This document shows, piece after piece, positions 53,961 through 62,101 of a stretch of 64,000 bases of DNA (position 1 is the first letter of the stretch; every line of letters starts with the position of its first letter). The position numbers and the translations under genes are program-made. The DNA comes from Spongiactinospora sp. TRM90649. Lineage in GTDB: Bacteria; Actinomycetota; Actinomycetes; Streptosporangiales; Streptosporangiaceae. The stretch lies in assembly GCF_029382225.1 (NCBI RefSeq), contig NZ_JARLTC010000021.1, positions 1 to 64,000 of the forward strand, read 5' to 3'. The notes under the pieces are model-generated. The model saw nothing but the letters and a program-made list of their open reading frames with translations, was not told where the DNA came from and made no database searches.

Positions 53961-54774
53961 GCCCGGCCGCCCTCTTCTCCTCTTCCGTCTCCAGCACCTT
54001 GAGGCGGACTATGACGTCCGTCACGCCGACCGCCAGACCCTGAAACGTTCTGCGAACGGCCGCCTCCGCCAGCACCCTCTTGTTTCCAAACGCACACAGG
54101 ACGCCCGCCGGCGTCTCGTTCTCACGGTGCATGGGCAACGCCAGCACCCATGTGATCTGCGGGTCCACCTTATTTTTGATTCGCGCGTTGTACCGCTCCG
54201 GGTGCGTCACCGGAAGCTCTTCGTAAATTATCTCATCGCCCCTGTAGGAGTCACATATGACCAGCTCGTCAACGTCGGGGTACGCTATGTCAAGGGAATG
54301 GTTGAGCGGCAGGTCCTCACATTCATAGTAGACAAGACGATCTTTACGAAGCACCGTCCGACCGTCTACACCGTCCGCATAGAAGAGATGCACGTTGACG
54401 TTTCCGCGTCGCGGGCTCCTGCCTATCAACTGTAAGAGCGATAAGATTATCTGACGATTGCTCTCCTTCAGCCGCTTCAGGGATTCCAAGTGTGCCTTCC
54501 GTTCGGCGGCCGCGGCGGCACGCTGCGTCAATATATCGTTTATAAGGTCAAAAATGAGCAAGGCAACTCCTATGGGCAGTAGGAGATTCCACCAGCCGAG
54601 GCGACCCGGCACCGATGCCAGTCTTTGCCCGTCAGAGACGCTATTGGCTACCAAGTTGGCAAAAAATCCCAGCGTGGTGGGTACGGATAGCTTTATCAAG
54701 ACACGCAGGGCGACGATGTTCCGCGCGTTACGCCATCGCAGTGCGGCACCCGACGCTCTCGATGCAGTCATCAT
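53953..54774 (-). CDS. Two-TM, coiled-coil, GAF-like membrane protein (first gene of the operon)
   Basis: A 273-aa protein. Two membrane helices (residues ~22-45 and 61-79) are followed by a charged coiled coil (~84-118, AAAAERKAHLESLKRLKESNRQ) and a C-terminal domain (~122-262). That domain has GAF-like features: the WVLALPMHRENETPAGVLCAFG strand-turn-strand, then AVRRTFQGLAVGVTDVI as the closing helix. GAF domains often bind small ligands or nucleotides. The layout suggests a membrane sensor or effector for the product of the downstream enzymes, which is inference. ATG 54774 has GGAAAG upstream; TTG 54783 is in frame. GC content is clearly lower than in flanking genes. Confidence 0.72.
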   Translation of the reverse strand: MMTASRASGAALRWRNARNIVALRVLIKLSVPTTLGFFANLVANSVSDGQRLASVPGRLGWWNLLLPIGVALLIFDLINDILTQRAAAAAERKAHLESLKRLKESNRQIILSLLQLIGRSPRRGNVNVHLFYADGVDGRTVLRKDRLVYYECEDLPLNHSLDIAYPDVDELVICDSYRGDEIIYEELPVTHPERYNARIKNKVDPQITWVLALPMHRENETPAGVLCAFGNKRVLAEAAVRRTFQGLAVGVTDVIVRLKVLETEEEKRAAGHG

Positions 54775-55102
54775 CCGGCTCAACTTTCCGGCTACGCCAA
54801 TAGACGTGCGGGGTCACAGGAAGAGGATCAGCATTCATCTCGACTTGTATCATGTTTACGGGTGATCTTCAAATGATTGGCATGCGGTGATCGCACTGAC
54901 CATGTTCGGCGATCTCAAGTTGGTACGTTCCACAGCAATTGCAGACCTATGCACGATCCAGGGGCCCAATGGGCGAGTCAGGCGAAAATGGGCTGAGTGT
55001 GACAGCAGGTAAGGGAATGACCAGGCATCCCTCCCCGTACGAGATCTAAAGATCGGCCGGAACGGCTGAGCCACCTGAGTGCGCGGCTACAGGACTCCCG
55101 GT
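54775..55102. other. Promoter region of the four-gene operon
   Basis: About 330 bp without a convincing gene, AT-richer than the surroundings. It should hold the leftward promoter for the 2TM-GAF operon and the end of the leftward DUF6461-like gene. No clear dyad or terminator was found. Confidence 0.4.
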
Positions 55103-55720
55103 TCATCGCGGGGTCACGTCCGCCGGGGAGATGTCGGCTAAGGTGCAGATCTCGGTCGATATGACGAAGCGAGAGTGTTCCGTGTGCAGCCACCGGACGG
55201 TCATGTGGGTGTCGCTCAGCCGGGTGGCGAGGGCGAAGGCGGAGTTCAACCATTGATCGTCGGGAGTGGTCGGGAAGGGCAGGCCGGCGATATGCGGGGC
55301 GACCACGCCTTGGATGGCGGCGGGCCACTCGGTGACGGGGGATCTGGGTACTGCTGCGATGAAGCACCCTTGTGCCGCGTAGTTGAACTCGGTGTGCACC
55401 GGGCCGTTCCAGTAGAGGCCGAACGCCCGGCCGGCCGTGGAGAGCGCGGTCAGGACACCGGTGGAGCGTGCTTCGCCGCCGTTCGGTTCGATGGCCAGGG
55501 TCCAGCCGTCGAGTGAACCGACCAGGACGGTCTGCCAGGCTTCGTCGTAGTGCTCCATCTCGGCGTCCAGGAGTGTCATCGGCGTGGCGCTCTCCGGCTC
55601 CGCGCCGAAGCAATGAGCGACCTGTTCGACGTCGAGGCCGGAACACCAGGTGACGCAGGCCGAATCGGGCAGCCATCGGGTGACCGGGCGGCGGTGGTCG
55701 GCGATATAGAGATCTGACAT
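55103..55720 (-). CDS. DUF6461-like hypothetical protein
   Basis: A 205-aa soluble protein (MSDLYIADHRRPVTRWLPDS) with the conserved-looking VLVGSLDGWTLAIEPNGGEARS core. It resembles actinobacterial DUF6461 proteins, which occur in accessory regions and have no known function. GGGAGG lies 5 nt before the ATG. It is divergent from the TPR gene by 35 bp and upstream of, and parallel to, the four-gene operon. Confidence 0.65.
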   Translation of the reverse strand: MSDLYIADHRRPVTRWLPDSACVTWCSGLDVEQVAHCFGAEPESATPMTLLDAEMEHYDEAWQTVLVGSLDGWTLAIEPNGGEARSTGVLTALSTAGRAFGLYWNGPVHTEFNYAAQGCFIAAVPRSPVTEWPAAIQGVVAPHIAGLPFPTTPDDQWLNSAFALATRLSDTHMTVRWLHTEHSRFVISTEICTLADISPADVTPR

Positions 55721-55755
55721 AAGATCCTCCCGAGCGTGAGGGCATACTGATCTTC

Positions 55756-56181
55756 ATGGGTGATGAGGAACTCCGGAAGCGACTGGCCGATCTGCTGACT
55801 CGGGACCAGGGCGACCCAGAGGTCCTTCGGCAGCTCGCGTATGCCAACGACGCGCTGGGAAACGAGCACGAGGCGCTGCCCTATTACGAAAGGGCGCTGG
55901 CCGCGGGCGCGAGCGACCGACTCGGCATGTGGACCGGCTACGGCAGCACGCTGCGCGTGTGCGGGCGTTATGAGGAGGCGTTGGCGGCCTTCGACGAAGG
56001 GCTGACGGAGTTTCCCGGCGATCGGGGGCTGCGCGCGTTCCGGGCGATGGCCCTGCACAATCTAGGGAAGCACCAGGAGGCCGTCCAGGATCTGCTGCGA
56101 CTCCTCGCCGAGGGCAGGCAGGTCGGCGGATATGAGCGGGCGGTGGAGTTCTACGCACGAGACCTCGGATTCACGGTCTGA
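55756..56181 (+). CDS. TPR-repeat protein
   Basis: A 141-aa helical protein with about three tetratricopeptide repeats: VLRQLAYANDALGNEHEALPYYERAL, the WTGYGSTLRVCGRYEEALAAFDEGL block and the LRAFRAMALHNLGKHQEAVQDLL block. TPRs mediate protein-protein binding; the partner is unknown. This type of short TPR protein is common in actinobacteria. It is divergent from the DUF6461-like gene. Confidence 0.82.
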   Translation: MGDEELRKRLADLLTRDQGDPEVLRQLAYANDALGNEHEALPYYERALAAGASDRLGMWTGYGSTLRVCGRYEEALAAFDEGLTEFPGDRGLRAFRAMALHNLGKHQEAVQDLLRLLAEGRQVGGYERAVEFYARDLGFTV

Positions 56182-56194
56182 GCCGGGCCGCCCG

Positions 56195-56353
56195 TCAACT
56201 CCGCCGCTGCGCGACCGCGAGGACGAGAGCGGCGACGAGTCCGTTACGGACGACGGTGGCGGTGTCGGCGCCGTAGGCAAAGGAACGGTAGATCGCGTGG
56301 CCGAGCGCGATCACCGGAATCAGCAACAATAGAAAGCTCAAGCTGTCGTGCAT
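56195..56353 (-). CDS. Small membrane protein (52 aa)
   Basis: MHDSLSFLLLLIPVIALGHA and VVRNGLVAALVLAVAQ form two hydrophobic helices separated by a short polar loop, ending in RRS. No strong ribosome-binding site precedes the ATG. Function unknown; the even hydrophobic pattern suggests a genuine gene. Confidence 0.42.
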   Translation of the reverse strand: MHDSLSFLLLLIPVIALGHAIYRSFAYGADTATVVRNGLVAALVLAVAQRRS

Positions 56354-56581
56354 AACGGCCGATCTTATGCCGGACACGGGGCCCAGACGGAAAATCCATC
56401 ATTCCCGGGAGACGGTCCGCCGATCGCGTGGGACGCCGTTTCAAGGGGGTGGGCTTCGCGGCGAATGAGGGATCGCCACGACTCCGGTGCCCTGGAAGCC
56501 GGTGCCGTGACGGCGAGACGTGACGCGCCCGGTGAGCGCCGGTGACCGGGCGGCGGTGGGCGGGACGTCGGCTGGAAGGGC

Positions 56582-56803
56582 TTGCCGTACGAGCCGGTCC
56601 TGTTCATGCTTCCGCTGATCGCCATGAAGCTCGCCCCGGACCCCGTAGGAAACGGCGAGCACGTGAACGCGGGCTTCATGGCACTGGCGCGCTGCTGGGG
56701 CGCCAGCTCTCTCGTTTTCGGTGCCGGCATCCTCAGGATCGTGGTGCGCAACGGCATGCGAACGACCGGCCGCACCCCCCGCCCGCCTTCGCCGACGATA
56801 TGA
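56582..56803 (+). CDS. Possible small membrane protein or gene remnant
   Basis: A 73-codon frame opening at TTG 56582 (GGAAGG upstream but very close). It encodes PYEPVLFMLPLIAMKLAPDP and MALARCWGASSLVFGAGILRIV, two amphipathic to hydrophobic segments, then an Arg/Pro-rich tail. It could be a degraded end of a larger gene. Weak support only. Confidence 0.28.
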   Translation: MPYEPVLFMLPLIAMKLAPDPVGNGEHVNAGFMALARCWGASSLVFGAGILRIVVRNGMRTTGRTPRPPSPTI

Positions 56804-56861
56804 CCACCGCGCCGTACGACAAGGTGCCCGTACGGCGCGGCGGCGCTGTGACCGCGATCGG

Positions 56862-57530
56862 TCAGACGTCGGTGACGCGGATGCCCGCGTGGGACTTGTA
56901 GCGGCGGTTGACGGAGATCAGGTTGGCGGTGAGGGCCTCGATCTGGTGGGCGTTGCGCAGTCGGCCGCCGTAGATGCCGCGCATGCCCGGGATCCGGGAG
57001 GCGAGGGCCTGGACGGTGTCCGTGGCCTCGCGGTCGTCGCCGAGTACGAAGACGTCCAGGTCGATCTCCGGCACCTCGGGGTCGAGCAGGATGACCGCCG
57101 AGACGTGGTGGAAGGCCGCCACGACACGGCTGTCGGTCAGGACGGCGGCGGCCTGCTCAGCCGCGCTGCCCTCCTCGACCGGCAGAGCGTAGGAACCGCG
57201 CTTGTCGAACCCGAGCGGGTTGACGCAGTCGACCACGATCTTGCCCGCGAGCTGCTCGCGCAGCGACTCCAGCGTGGCCTTGTGGCCGTCCCACGGCACG
57301 GCGATGATCACGATGTCGCTCTCGGTGGCGACGGCGGCGTTCTCTCCGCCCGCCACGCCGTGGCCGATCGACTCGGCCGCCTGCTGGGCGCGTTCCGCGT
57401 TCCTGGACCCGATCAGCACCTTGTGCCCGGCCAGCGCGAAGCGCCGGGCAAGGCCCTTGCCCTGGTCGCCCGTGCCGCCGAGGATTCCCAATGAGAGCCC
57501 GCTGACGTCGGGAATCGCACTGTCCGCCAC
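56862..57530 (-). CDS. npdG: NADPH-dependent F420 reductase
   Basis: About 222 aa. The N-terminal Rossmann motif is LGILGGTGDQGKGLARRFALAGH, then IGSRNAERA (NADPH phosphate-binding Arg) and DIVIIAVPWDGH. The C-terminal part has VDCVNPLGFDKRG and a GIYGGRLRNAHQIEALTANLISVNRRYK segment typical of F420:NADP oxidoreductases. It transfers hydride between NADPH and cofactor F420. GTG 57530 is preferred since AAGGAG is 8 nt upstream; ATG 57536 is too close to it. Divergent from the 57613 gene. Confidence 0.9.
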   Translation of the reverse strand: MADSAIPDVSGLSLGILGGTGDQGKGLARRFALAGHKVLIGSRNAERAQQAAESIGHGVAGGENAAVATESDIVIIAVPWDGHKATLESLREQLAGKIVVDCVNPLGFDKRGSYALPVEEGSAAEQAAAVLTDSRVVAAFHHVSAVILLDPEVPEIDLDVFVLGDDREATDTVQALASRIPGMRGIYGGRLRNAHQIEALTANLISVNRRYKSHAGIRVTDV

Positions 57531-57612
57531 AATCATCACTCCTTCAATCACCGTAAGCCCAGATCATGCCAGGAGGTGAATAGCCCGGCGCCTCCGGGGT
57601 CGCTGAGGCAGC

Positions 57613-58200
57613 ATGAAGGACATGGACGCGTCGTCGGTCGAATTCCTGCGCGAGGCGCTGGCTCCTACCGGATGGGTGGAGCGCACGCGCGAGTTCGCGC
57701 TCGGGCTGCGCGCGACCCGTTCCCCAGGCGGGCTGCTGGTGGTGGGCACTCCGGCGGAGGAGCCGTGGCACGTCGCCGCGCATCTGGACGACGAGGCCCG
57801 GCTGGCGGGCATGCCGCAGCTCGCGCCGACGCTGGTGCGCTGGTCGGTCCCGGTGGGGGCGCCGCCGCATCTGCGGGTCGGGCTGGAGCGGCTGCGCGCG
57901 ACGCGGCGCGGCGAGACGCTGTTCGTGGTGACCGAGCACGGGGCCTCCGTCCCGCTGCTGGAACGGCTGGACGACGCGCGCCGCACCGGGGCGACGATCC
58001 TCGCGCTCGACGGCGACGAAGGCGATCCGGAACTGAGCGGCCTGGCGCACGACGCGCTGACGGTCCCCGCCGACGCCCCGCTGTCGTTCGACGCGGCCCA
58101 GCACCTGGTCAGCATGGCCGCGGCCGAACGTCGCGGCGGCGGCCTCCGCGACCGCCTGGCCCGCCTGCTCGAACGCGTGAGCGGCCCCCAGATCGACTGA
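57613..58200 (+). CDS. Conserved hypothetical protein
   Basis: A 195-aa protein with an alpha/beta pattern (LLVVGTPAEEPWHVAAHLDDEARLAG, then GETLFVVTEHGAS and GATILALDGDEGDPELSGLAHDALTV). The GDP..LAHDALTVPAD part is vaguely reminiscent of SIS-type sugar-binding domains, but no motif is decisive. It appears to be a conserved actinobacterial protein encoded next to npdG. Function unknown. Confidence 0.65.
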   Translation: MKDMDASSVEFLREALAPTGWVERTREFALGLRATRSPGGLLVVGTPAEEPWHVAAHLDDEARLAGMPQLAPTLVRWSVPVGAPPHLRVGLERLRATRRGETLFVVTEHGASVPLLERLDDARRTGATILALDGDEGDPELSGLAHDALTVPADAPLSFDAAQHLVSMAAAERRGGGLRDRLARLLERVSGPQID

Positions 58201-58254
58201 CCCGCCAGACCCCGGCCCGCCCCCGCCCACCGGCAGCACCGCCACCTGCGGCAT

Positions 58255-58881
58255 TCAGCCGGGAGGGGGGTTGAGGGCCACCGAGAGGGCGGACAAGGTT
58301 CGGATGACCTGTTGGGCGTCTGGGGCGTTGTCCGGGTCGATGAGCCATTGCAGGATCAGGCCGTCCTGCAGGGCGATGACCACCGTGACGAAGACCTCCG
58401 GGTCGAACGGTGGCTCGACGCCCGCCTCGGCCGCCGCGCGGCGGACCATGGCCACGCCCGCGGCGCGGGTTTCGGCGTAGGTGGCCGCGAGTTTGGCGCG
58501 GAGGGTCTCGGAGCGGGCGGCCGGGGGGAACGCCTCGATGAAGGAGACCAGCATCGGGCGGGATTCCCTGAACACCTCGAACAGCACCGACAGGGCGCGG
58601 GACAGCGCCCCGGCCAGGCCCTCGTCCGTGATGTCGCGGTCGAAGAGCGCCTTTTCCACGCGTGAGACCCACTGGCCGAAGCAGTCGGCCAGGGCTTCGT
58701 GCAGCAGCGCCTCCTTGCCGCCGAAGTGGTAGCCGATCGAGGCCATGTTGGTGCCGGAAACGGCGACGAGGTCGCGGACCGTGGTCCCGGCGTAGCCCTT
58801 CTCCCGCAGGCACAGCATGGCCCCGGCGAGGAGTCTTTCCCGGTGTCCGCCCACCGGCTGTTCACGTGACACAGAGGACAT
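58255..58881 (-). CDS. TetR-family regulator divergent from a P450
   Basis: A 208-aa TetR protein with HTH ERLLAGAMLCLREKGYAGTTVRDLVAVSGTNMASIGYHFGGKEALL split over residues ~13-60 and a TetR_C domain. It is divergent from the P450 gene; an ATCTATTC/GAATAGAT inverted repeat lies in the 62-bp intergenic region. It probably represses itself and the P450. Confidence 0.88.
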   Translation of the reverse strand: MSSVSREQPVGGHRERLLAGAMLCLREKGYAGTTVRDLVAVSGTNMASIGYHFGGKEALLHEALADCFGQWVSRVEKALFDRDITDEGLAGALSRALSVLFEVFRESRPMLVSFIEAFPPAARSETLRAKLAATYAETRAAGVAMVRRAAAEAGVEPPFDPEVFVTVVIALQDGLILQWLIDPDNAPDAQQVIRTLSALSVALNPPPG

Positions 58882-58888
58882 GATACAA

Positions 58889-58925
58889 ATCTATTCAAAT
58901 GCATAGGGCGTACGATCGAATAGAT
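58889..58925. promoter_or_regulatory. Inverted repeat between TetR and P450 genes
   Basis: ATCTATTC (58889-58896) is the reverse complement of GAATAGAT (58918-58925), with 21 bp between arms. It is the only clear dyad in the divergent promoter. Confidence 0.55.
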
Positions 58926-58943
58926 CAGACGAGAGGACACACG

Positions 58944-60323
58944 ATGCCTTCACCACCGCCCGGCCCCCGTAAGTCGGTCTTCCGCCAGACCTACCGGTTC
59001 CTGCGCGACCCGATGGGGCTCTTCGGCGAGACCGCCCGCCGCCACGGCCCGATCTTCACGCTCAGGTACCTCGGCTTCCCGCCGGAGGTTTACATCACCA
59101 CCGCAGAGCTGGCCGAGCGCGTCTACGCCCTCGACGGCGACGGCGGCGGCCGGGCCGGGCAGGTGCGCAAGGACTTCATGGAGCCGGTCGTCGGCCGGCA
59201 CTCGCTGCTCAGCCTGGACGGCGAGCCCTGGCGGCGGCACCGCAAGCTGCTCAGCCCGCCCCTGCACGGCCGGGCGATCTCCGGCTACCGCGACGAGATC
59301 ACCCGGATCACCCTCCGCGCGCTCGACACCTGGCCCACGGACGAGCCGTTCCGGCTCCGCGACCGGATGCAGGAGATCACCCTGGAGGTGATCATCCGGC
59401 TGGTGTTCGGGATCAACGACGCGGCGCGGTTCGGGCGGCTGCGGACGCTGCTCCCCCGGCTCATCGACGAGAGCGGATCGTCCCAGTTCATGATGCTGCC
59501 CGTCGGGCTGCGGGAGCGGATGACCGCCTCGCCGCTGCTGCGGCGCGTGCCGTATCTGGCCACCACCCGCGTGGCGGTGCTGCGCGAGGCCGTGGACGCG
59601 CTGCTGCACGACGAGATCTCGCAGCGGCGCGCCGCGCCCGTCGAGGGCGCGACCGACGTGCTGTCCCGGCTGCTGGCAGCCCGTGACGCCGACGGCGAGC
59701 CGATGACGGACCAGGAGATCCGCGACGAGCTGATCACCATGCTGCTGGCCGGGCACGAGACCACCGCCACCGGCCTGGCCTGGACGTTCGAGCGGCTGGT
59801 GCGCGACTCCCGGGTGCTGGACCGGCTCCGAGCCGACCTCGCGGCGGGCGGGGACGAGTACCTCGACGCCGTGATCAAGGAGGCGCTGCGTTCGCGCCCG
59901 GTCGTCTACGAGGCTCCGCGCCTGCTCGACCGTCCGCTCGCGATCGGCGGGCACGAGATCCCGGCGGGGTGGTACGTCGCGCCGCTGATCGCGCTCATCC
60001 ACCGCGACCCCACGGCCTTCCCCGATCCGGACGAGTTCCGGCCGGAGCGCTTCCTCCCCGCCGGCGAGGGCCGGGACGAGGAGGCCGCCGAGCGCGCCCG
60101 CCGTTCGTGGATGCCGTTCGGGGGCGGGCGCCGCTACTGCGTGGGCGCGCAGCTCGCGCTGCTGGAGATGCGCGTCATCATCCGCGAGGTGCTGAACCGC
60201 TTCGACCTTGAGGCCCCTGCGGGCGCCGGTCCGGAGGCGGTGCTGCTGAAGAGCGTCACGCTCATGCCCGGCGACCGCGCAAGGGTCATCGCCCGGGCGC
60301 GGACGGCGGTGCCCGCCCGCTGA
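58944..60323 (+). CDS. Cytochrome P450
   Basis: A 459-aa P450. The I-helix oxygen-binding motif is [11 protein letters not shown], the ExxR motif is KEALRSRP, and the heme-binding loop is [18 protein letters not shown] with the Cys ligand. No N-terminal membrane anchor. The Pro-rich N-terminus ([20 protein letters not shown]) resembles mycobacterial CYP136/138-like enzymes. It starts at ATG 58944 with AGAGGA upstream. No ferredoxin gene is adjacent. Regulated by the divergent TetR. Substrate unknown. Confidence 0.93.
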   Translation: MPSPPPGPRKSVFRQTYRFLRDPMGLFGETARRHGPIFTLRYLGFPPEVYITTAELAERVYALDGDGGGRAGQVRKDFMEPVVGRHSLLSLDGEPWRRHRKLLSPPLHGRAISGYRDEITRITLRALDTWPTDEPFRLRDRMQEITLEVIIRLVFGINDAARFGRLRTLLPRLIDESGSSQFMMLPVGLRERMTASPLLRRVPYLATTRVAVLREAVDALLHDEISQRRAAPVEGATDVLSRLLAARDADGEPMTDQEIRDELITMLLAGHETTATGLAWTFERLVRDSRVLDRLRADLAAGGDEYLDAVIKEALRSRPVVYEAPRLLDRPLAIGGHEIPAGWYVAPLIALIHRDPTAFPDPDEFRPERFLPAGEGRDEEAAERARRSWMPFGGGRRYCVGAQLALLEMRVIIREVLNRFDLEAPAGAGPEAVLLKSVTLMPGDRARVIARARTAVPAR

Positions 60324-60376
60324 TCCCCGGGTGGCTCATCGTGCTGGGACGGCGCGCGAGCCGCGCACGCGCGCGC

Positions 60377-60556
60377 TCAGTCGCCGTCCCACTCCTTGTC
60401 GGCCTTCCGCCACGCCTCGTTGCGCTCGGCCGCCGTCTGTAGCGCGCGCGCCGCGGCCTCGCGGGTTTCGTACGGGCCCATGCGGTCCTTGTCGGGACAG
60501 CCTTCGTCGGGCTCGACCTGCATATGCGTCAGACAGAACCACCATTTGCCGCTCAC
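60377..60556 (-). CDS. Small conserved actinobacterial protein (59 aa)
   Basis: GTG 60556 gives [29 protein letters not shown] and a charged C-terminal helix ([18 protein letters not shown]). Two cysteines and the W/YCL..V..GCP.KDR.GPY pattern recur in small actinobacterial proteins that I recognise only as hypothetical. It is divergent from map. Confidence 0.7.
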   Translation of the reverse strand: MSGKWWFCLTHMQVEPDEGCPDKDRMGPYETREAAARALQTAAERNEAWRKADKEWDGD

Positions 60557-60600
60557 GTGATGAATCCTGCCCGGTCCAGGGCCCAACTAGACTTGCGCCC

Positions 60601-61449
60601 ATGACGACAATGCTCCGGCCCGGGCGGATCTCGCCCATGCGCAAAGTGCCCGCCCACATCCAGCGGCCGGAATACGTCGGCAAAAAGGCGCCGAAGACCG
60701 GTGAGCCCGACGTGAAGTCCGCCGAGATCATCGAGCGGATGCGCGTGGCGGGCAAGCTGGCGGGCCAGGCCCTCGAAGAGGTCGGCAAGCACGTCGCGCC
60801 GGGTGTGAACACCGACGAGCTCGACCGGATCGGCCACGAGTTCCTCTGCGATCACGGGGCCTACCCGAGCACGCTCGGCTACCGCGGCTACCCCAAGTCG
60901 CTGTGCACGTCGATCAACGAGGTCATCTGCCACGGCATCCCCGACGACACCGTGCTACGCGACGGCGACATCGTCAACGTCGACATCACCGCGTTCATCG
61001 GCGGCGTGCACGGCGACACCGACGCCACCTACCTGGTCGGCGAGGTCGACGAGGAGTCCAGGCTGCTGGTCGAGCGCACCCGGGAGGCCACCGAGCGGGC
61101 GATCCGGGCGGTGGCCCCGGGCCGGCAGCTCAACGTGGTGGGCCGGGTCATCGAGGCGTACGCGAAGCGGTTCGGCTACGGCGTGGTGCGCGACTTCACC
61201 GGGCACGGCATCGGCACCACCTTCCACTCGGGGCTGATCGTGCCGCACTACGACGACCCGTCGCTGACCACCACTCTGGTCCCGGGCATGACGTTCACCA
61301 TCGAGCCGATGCTCACCCTGGGCACCATCGACTACGACATCTGGCCCGACGGCTGGACCGCCGTCACCAAGGACCGCCGCCGCACCGCGCAGTTCGAGCA
61401 CACCGTGCTGGTCACCGACTCCGGCCGGGAGATCCTCACCCTCCCCTGA
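60601..61449 (+). CDS. map: Type I methionine aminopeptidase
   Basis: A 282-aa MetAP with all five metal ligands visible: Asp in VNVDITAF, Asp in GDTDATY, His in GHGIGTTFH, Glu in TIEPM and Glu in QFEHTVL. The first ~40 residues ([13 protein letters not shown]) are the N-terminal extension with a PxxP-like motif typical of actinobacterial MetAP (MapB type). It removes the initiator Met from nascent proteins. The frame extends upstream to 60331 but 60601 is the conserved start. Confidence 0.95.
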   Translation: MTTMLRPGRISPMRKVPAHIQRPEYVGKKAPKTGEPDVKSAEIIERMRVAGKLAGQALEEVGKHVAPGVNTDELDRIGHEFLCDHGAYPSTLGYRGYPKSLCTSINEVICHGIPDDTVLRDGDIVNVDITAFIGGVHGDTDATYLVGEVDEESRLLVERTREATERAIRAVAPGRQLNVVGRVIEAYAKRFGYGVVRDFTGHGIGTTFHSGLIVPHYDDPSLTTTLVPGMTFTIEPMLTLGTIDYDIWPDGWTAVTKDRRRTAQFEHTVLVTDSGREILTLP

Positions 61450-61455
61450 CCCGCC

Positions 61456-61869
61456 TCAGCGGGTGGGTATGACGCCGGTGACGGTCGTGCCCTCCCCGGG
61501 CACGCCGCCGATCGTGAGCGAGCCGCCCAGTTCGGCGAAGGCGGCGCGCATCATCGCGGTGCCGCGCCCGCCCCGCGGCGCGGTGAAGCCGATGCCGTCG
61601 TCGCTGACCGTCATGCGCAGCCCGGACGCGCCGAGGGTGACCGCGACCGACACGGTCGTGGCCCTGCTGTGCTGTTCGACGTTGGCCAGCGCCTCGCGGA
61701 AGGCGACCAGCACGGCGCGTGACACGCGCGGCTCGACGTCGCCCTCCGGCAGCGCCCACGTCTCGACCGTGACGCCCGTACGGCGGGACCAGCGGTCAAG
61801 GTGGTCTTCCAGGGCCTCGGCCAGCCCCGGACTGCCCCCGCGCATGCGCGTTTCTTCGGTCACTGCCAT
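61456..61869 (-). CDS. Stand-alone HATPase (histidine-kinase-like ATP-binding protein)
   Basis: A 137-aa protein consisting only of an HATPase_c domain: N box AFREALANVEQHSRA, G1 VSDDGIGFTAP and G2-like GRGTAMMRAAFAELGGSL. No sensor, HisKA_3 or phospho-acceptor His is present. It resembles the C-terminus of NarL-type kinases. It may be an anti-sigma-like or orphan partner kinase fragment. ATG 61869 has AGAGGA upstream. Convergent with map (6-bp gap). Confidence 0.78.
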   Translation of the reverse strand: MAVTEETRMRGGSPGLAEALEDHLDRWSRRTGVTVETWALPEGDVEPRVSRAVLVAFREALANVEQHSRATTVSVAVTLGASGLRMTVSDDGIGFTAPRGGRGTAMMRAAFAELGGSLTIGGVPGEGTTVTGVIPTR

Positions 61870-62101
61870 GCGTCCTCTCGCACGGGGGCACCTCGCGCGC
61901 TCCGCGTGGACGCTCACCCGCGCCGGCTCGGCGAAGAACGCGAGACGGCGCGTGTCGTGGTGTGATGCGCGTCTCCCCCCGGCTCAAAGGCTACCGGCCA
62001 GGTGAGAGATGTCGCTGGTGAGGATACAAGGGCGTGGCCTCGCCGCTACTCCACGCGGCCCCGCCCTCACACCGCGCGGCGGGAGGTGCCCGGAGCGCGC
62101 G

